From Carallia brachiata (Eukaryota; Streptophyta; Magnoliopsida; Malpighiales; Rhizophoraceae): a DNA stretch of 64,000 nucleotides. The stretch lies in assembly GCA_021464245.1 (NCBI GenBank), contig JADCRB010000025.1, forward strand, positions 248,001 to 312,000. Reading direction: 5' to 3'. Positions 58,975 to 64,000 of the stretch are shown one piece after another; within the stretch, counting starts at the first letter, position 1, and every line of letters begins with the position of its first letter. A model generated the notes under the pieces. The model did no database searches and was not told the origin of the DNA. It worked only from the letters and a program-made list of their open reading frames with translations. The position numbers and the translations under genes are program-made.

Positions 58975-60957
58975 AATTCTTAGTCAACTGTATCTTAATA
59001 ATTTATGAAATCTATGACATTATTAGAATTTTTATATAAAATATTTTTGATTAGTTAATATTGTTTAACTTAAAAGCAAGTTTTGGGCATAGATAGTCAA
59101 GCAGATCCATCATTTAAAAAAGAGGAACAAGCATTGCTAGGATGCGAGTTTCCAGGATAAATCTTAGTGGCATTTATTAAAAATTTTTTGTAGTGATCTA
59201 AGACATTATTATTATTATTGAGTTTCATTAGGTGAGTACATTATGCTGCTATACATTTCAGTCATATGTTTAGTCATTTTGTAATAAAACACAAATTTTT
59301 TATAATCACATACATATTTTTTGTAATAAAAAAATAAATTATAAATTTTATTACATAAATTATAATTATTATTATAAAAATTATAAACATTATTATATAC
59401 AGTAAAAATGTATGACACTGTAACTACTAACATTTTTTCATTATTATTTTACTCAAGCGTAGTTGTATCTTGTGATCTCTTTTTAAACAATTTGCTTTAT
59501 CTGCAAGACATTAATGGTGGCTCAAACTTTCTTCGTAATTAATTCACGAAAGAAGATAACTGACTAGAATTCAATTACCATAATCAGTTCAGAAACTCCA
59601 TCATGTGACCACACTTAGGCTATTGGGTACTGCCTAATATTTTTTTTTTTCTACGCTTCACTGACGAATTCATTGATCTGCCGCCACATATCAATGAAGA
59701 TATTATTATTTTTTTTGAACCGATATCACTGAAGATATTGGGAAAGAGGTTTGTGCTATTAGAATTATTCAAAGGGTAATTTAAATTTAATTTCAACTAA
59801 CTGAATTATGCATTAGATTTTTCAATTTGTCGGCAGATTGCAACTTCGAGGTCGGCCAGTTTGACCCTACAAAACGCTTAATCAAATTGTATTTGAAGGC
59901 TCAGATTTGGTCTTCAAGTTGCAATTCCTCCAGTAAAATTAAATAATCATTTATACAGTTACGTAATTTATAATATACAGAAAATATTTAATTAATTTAT
60001 AATTTATTTGTTTTTTAAAAATTTAATATATTTTTAATTATTTAACAATTCATATCGTTATATATTAATTTTATACTTACTATTATATATTTAGATAACT
60101 TTTTCAAATTAAATGCAAGGAATCTCCGTTTCTTAGTTTTTTTTTCTTTTTTTCAAGAAATGAAAGCACATCCTCGAAACCCAAATGGCTTTACCAGTTA
60201 ATGTAGTGAATGTTGAATTTGAAATGTTCCTCTCGTTCGAAAGTTTAAAAAATTTGGGCAATTAATTGACTAGGATATAGGCTGATCAATAGTAATAAAA
60301 AATTTTTTTTATTTCATACGAAATTAAACTCTAAATCCTACAACGTGAGAGTTCTATATATTAGACCGTTATTTGAATGATAAGAATATTTTATTGTGAC
60401 ATTATTGAGATCACAAAATTAAATTACAAAAATAGACTCAATGTTTTTATTTGATTGAAGGAAAACATTGCATTAATATTAAACGAATTTGTGCATAAAT
60501 CTAATGTTAAAGTGTTGGAAGAACCTATATAAAGCAGGAGTAACAAAATGTCAAAATGGCCTATATTTGACTAAGTCACATGATCATAAATTAATTAGGC
60601 ACGAAACCCGATTAGACGAAACCCGATGTTGAGGGAAGGAACCCAAACAAAGTTAGATTTATCTAAGACCAAAGTTTCAAACAGATCTATCTCGTTTAGA
60701 CAAAATTGTATATAGCAGCATGCACCGCACTTAGGCGGACTTATGACAGAAAACGACCAAATATACTCGGTAATAATTTCCCACAATCTAATCCTACAAA
60801 TTAACATAGCAAACAGTAACTACTACACTGTACCAAATACAAAAATGACAAATACACCTTAAGGCCTAACCTAAAATATAGTAATAGAGAGATCCAAGAG
60901 CAACAATGGCCATCAATTGTAGTAGAAGGGAAGACAGCAGCAAGTGCGATAGAGTGG
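58975..60957. other. Intergenic, AT-rich
   Basis: No gene is recognised. It includes the second copy of the dispersed repeat at 59955-60112. Confidence 0.5.
59955..60112. repeat. Dispersed AT-rich repeat, copy 2
   Basis: Shares ordered blocks with 18583-18730, including AATTTATTTGTTTTTTAAAA-like, TTTAATATATTTTT and ACTATTATAT-like segments. Approximate borders. Confidence 0.4.
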
Positions 60958-61260
60958 ATGATAGTGGCACCATCACTGACAGCCCTAGAAGTAGCTACTA
61001 GTAGTGGTGGCTACTTCCGAGGTCGCCATGGTGGTAGAGGGAGCGGCGACAACAAGGGTGGTGATGGCGGTGAGATCCACGGCAGCGGGATGGTCGGCTG
61101 CCCCTTCCTTGGTGGCGCAAATAGCAAATGCCTTGTTGCATTGCACCAACAAGGTCCTGAGCGGCGTCAGTGGTGGCGGCCAGCATGGCAGCGCTGCTAC
61201 CAACAGCGGTGGATATGGCGTCACATGTGTTGGCGAAAACGGCTAAGAGGGTGAGAACGA
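60958..61260. other. GC-rich patch of unknown origin
   Basis: About 300 bp far richer in G+C than the surrounding DNA, with GGTGG/GCGGC repeats and open frames on both strands (plus 60958-61254, minus 60985-61224). The minus-strand reading is Ala/Thr-rich. No domain is recognisable. Open frames on both strands are expected from composition alone, so I do not call a gene. Confidence 0.45.
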
Positions 61261-62477
61261 CATTGTTTTCATTGAGATCCTGAATCTGGCAAGAGGAGGG
61301 CCTTTGGTGTCCTGAAACGAGTTAGATCTAAGGAAACCTAAACAACCATAGAAGTGAGGTGAGATAGAAGGAGCAGGAGGAGAGGAAAAGAAATACGACA
61401 GTGATAAGTAGAGACAAAGACAAAGAAAAGGAGAGGGAGACGTGGAGGGAGAAGGCTGATTGGCTGGTGATGGCAGTGAGCCACTGCTGCCGGTTAGAAA
61501 AATGTTAGCTCAAATATAGTTCTTTTTGCAAAGAGAAGTAAGAGAGAGTGACGGTGTGACACTGACTCAACGTATTAAATCATAACATATTCACATTCTA
61601 CATAAAGACTTGAAATTATAAGTTATAAAAAGATATACATGTGACAACCAATTTGATGAGTGGCCTTTCGTTTGAAAGTTACAATCACAGGAGCAAACTC
61701 GGGATCGAATACCATCAAGCTCCGTTGATCCAATAAATAGGCGGGGCCTGGTCCCACCACAATTTTCAAACAATATTTCTCACTTTCTTTGAGTTGGACG
61801 TTTTTTTTTTTTTTCGAGTTTTAGTCTTGTAAAGAGTATGAAATTTCATACATACATATGAAGGACGATCCAAATTCACATAATTTGATTTGAAATAGCC
61901 TTTTGGATCCGATTCCAAATTGCATGATACGCGACTAATCTCATACTGGCAATGATCCAAGCCCAAATGACAAGCTAGCTGCACGGGCACAAAATGACCC
62001 AACAGGAGAGTGTTCAGTCGTACTATTACAGAGGTAAATAGTATGAAAGGTAAACTAATTTTCTTTGACCAAAAAAACAAATCCTTTGTTCAAATTTGCC
62101 TCTCTTTTGAGTAGAGGAAAATTTTTTTATCTTTCATGAACGTTCCAATCCTTAGTTCTGTTTTAAAGGATTTAAGTTTTAATTTTGAAAATGAATGCTA
62201 TATAATTTATAAAATGAGAGAAATATTCTCATTGTATAGTTTAAAAATATTATTATAATAAACCAAAAAAGAAAAAAAAATAAAAGGAAAAATTTATGAG
62301 ATATGAGAAAATTATCCTGCTTACTGTCAACCGGCCTTCGATTGACTTCAAAAGAACAAGAAACCAACAATTATTTTTTCAATCTGTTCTGTTTTTGTTT
62401 TTATTATTTTTGTTCTTTTGGTGATGCGTCTGTGTCAGTTTTTGGCGTTAGTGTGCATCGGGGCCATTTCTGCTTTC
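61261..62477. other. Intergenic between the GC patch and the LINE
   Basis: Purine-rich at the left, then AT-rich. No gene is recognised. Confidence 0.45.
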
Positions 62478-64000
62478 TTCTTTTTTTTTGACCAAAGCAT
62501 GAAAGCAGCATATATTAATGAAAATAATCAGAAGATAACAGACGCAATAGAGCGTCAGGAGGGTTGCAAACCCAGTCTGGGGGACAGAGACTCTCCCTAA
62601 ACTATCTTGCAACCCAGTCAGCAGAAGTATTAGCACTCCTAGGTACATAACGAAGAGTACAATGAATAATAGTAGACTTAAGAAGTTTAACGTCATGCAA
62701 AATTGGGGCTACATCCCATGGCCAGCCATCTTTGTCCTGTTGCAGGAGGTTGTAGAGAAGTTTACTATCCATCTCAATAATGCTCTTAGAGGGCTTCAAA
62801 TTTGCAATAAATTGGAGTCCCAATAATAAAGCCTTTGCCTCAGCTTGGAGAACTGTCCTAGCAGGTCTAGTAAATGCTCGACCATCAATTAATTCCCCTT
62901 TGTCATTCCTACAAACAATTGCCATGCCAGCCCTTGAATTCTCCTTGAAAGAAGCGTCACAATTAACCTTAATGGCACCTATGTCAGGGGGAAGCCATCT
63001 CTTATCCAATGCATTGTTGACCACCTGAAAATCGGGGGAAGGGGTCCCTTCCAACAAGGCCATCTCTTTAAGCTGATCCTGGATACGAGACAAGGTCTTG
63101 TGGGGCATAGGCTGCTGTTGATAAAAAATGTGCTTCCCCCTAGCAGGTCTAGTAAATGCTCGGCCATCAATTAATTCCCCTTTGTCATTCCTACAAACAA
63201 TTGCCATGCCAGCCCTCGAATTCTCCTTAAAAGAAGCGTCACAATTAACCTTAATGGCACCTATGTCAGGGGGAAGCCATCTCCTATCCAATGCATTGTT
63301 GACCACCTGAAAATCGGGGGAAGGGGTCCCTTCCAACAGGGCCATCTCTTTAAGCTGATCCTGGATACGAGACAAGGTCTTGTGGGGCATAGGCTGCTGT
63401 TGATAAAAATGTGCTCATTACGAGATTTCCAAATTTGCCAACAAACAATAGCAACACTTGACAGCAAATTTCCAGCACCCAACTCTTTAAAGGTCAAAAA
63501 ATGTCCTGCCACCAAGTCGCGAAGGAAGGAAAACCATTTAATAGAGGTCTATAGCCGAAATCACCTCCCATCCACGTGGCACAAGCATGGGGGCAGAAGA
63601 AGATCAAATGTTCCACGGATTCCTGTTTATGGCCACAAATCAGGCATTCTGAACTCCCAACAGCTTTCCTTTTAAAAAGGTTTTCTTGAGTGGGAAGGTT
63701 GTTTAACATAGCTCTCCATATAAAGAGCTTAACTTTGGGTGGGCATTTTAAGTGCCATAAGGAACGCCATGTCCTGGCTTAAATGAGAGAAGATCGCCCA
63801 GGTAAGAGCTTCTTCCTTTTTTCCTCCATCAACAAGTGGTATCCTGCCTTGACTGAATAGGCCCCCTTCTTATCAAAGTGCCAGATGATCGAATCCTTCA
63901 TTGGCTGGGAGCTAAGTGGGATGTTGATAATTGCCTTCACTTCTTCTTCTGAGAATATTCTGCTAAGCTTAGCTCGATCCCATCTGCCATGATTTGAGTC
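62478..64000 (-). mobile_element. Degenerate LINE (L1-type), C-terminal part of ORF2, continues beyond the window
   Basis: On the minus strand, from 64000 downward, the reading shows the post-RT region (KGAYSVKAGYHLL, LKCPPKVKLFIWRAMLNNLP) and a zinc knuckle of the zf-RVT type (CLICGHKQESVEHLIFFCPH). The linker SVAIVCWQIWKSRNEHIF and an RNase H-like domain (IKVNCDASFK, AEAKALLLGL, ANTSADWVAR) follow, ending at the TAG at 62602. The 3' end carries poly(A), seen as a T-run at 62480-62489. Breaks: an in-frame TAA near 63780, one missing base in a T-run near 63500, one near 63407, and an in-frame 282-bp duplication inside RNase H. The element cannot be active as written. Confidence 0.88.
62857..63415 (-). 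repeat. 282-bp tandem duplication inside the LINE RNase H region
   Basis: GCAGGTCTAGTAAATGCTCG starts at 62861 and again at 63143. The two units (about 62857-63138 and 63139-63415) are nearly identical over some 275 bp. The period is 94 codons, so the open frame continues through both units and repeats the first half of the RNase H domain. Confidence 0.95.

Noticed and set aside
60985..61254. Gly-rich or Ala-rich protein gene in the GC patch
   Set aside because: Both strands are open because of composition; no start context, domain or splice support.
1..64000. CRISPR array, operon or defence-type system
   Set aside because: The window is plant nuclear DNA with introns; no regularly spaced repeats or bacterial gene clusters are present.

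Overview
This is nuclear DNA from a flowering plant, most likely a eudicot and probably a rosid. The background is AT-rich, the genes carry GT-AG spliceosomal introns, and every recognisable protein belongs to a plant family. There is no bacterial or organellar character. I see no rRNA, tRNA or CRISPR array, and no new multi-gene system. The interest lies in a conserved gene block, a run of broken reading frames, and a clear record of small retroelement insertions.

Layout, left to right. A WNK4-like kinase (+, 3410-8181, seven exons, frame broken twice) is followed by an intact OVATE family repressor (-, 10638-11807) and a decayed OFP17-like gene (+, 14840-15372). Next come an intact DUF641/GIL1-like gene (-, 16145-17533) and an intact EPFL6/CHALLAH-like peptide gene (-, 24171-25984) with a 47-nt internal exon. 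After about 7 kb of AT-rich intergenic DNA lie an SLX1-type GIY-YIG nuclease gene (-, 32989-35334, frame broken near its C-terminus), a small conserved membrane-anchored protein (-, 39498-39864), a CIPK10-like kinase (-, 45132-46516, frame broken between kinase and NAF regions), an intact nine-exon FEY-like short-chain dehydrogenase (+, 51625-54927) and a DUF688-like gene (+, 57058-57657). The right edge is a degenerate LINE (-, 62478-64000) running off the window.

The gene set (WNK4, OFP2/3, OFP17, DUF641, EPFL6, SLX1/HIGLE, CIPK10/11) matches, from memory, neighbours at two Arabidopsis loci, near At2g30350-At2g30400 and near At5g58350-At5g58380. The window therefore looks like an ancestral block of which each Arabidopsis locus keeps part. 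The genes are functionally unrelated (ion-homeostasis kinases, shape regulators, stomatal peptide, DNA repair); the link is synteny, not a pathway.

The intergenic DNA holds several 5'-truncated non-LTR insertions with target-site duplications, three poly(A)-only micro-insertions, a processed retrocopy fragment, a long inverted-repeat element and a tandem duplication (41.1-44.5 kb). The right copy of that duplication is a natural empty site for insertions in the left copy. Most frame breaks behave as single missing bases, so residual assembly indels must be considered alongside true pseudogenisation.
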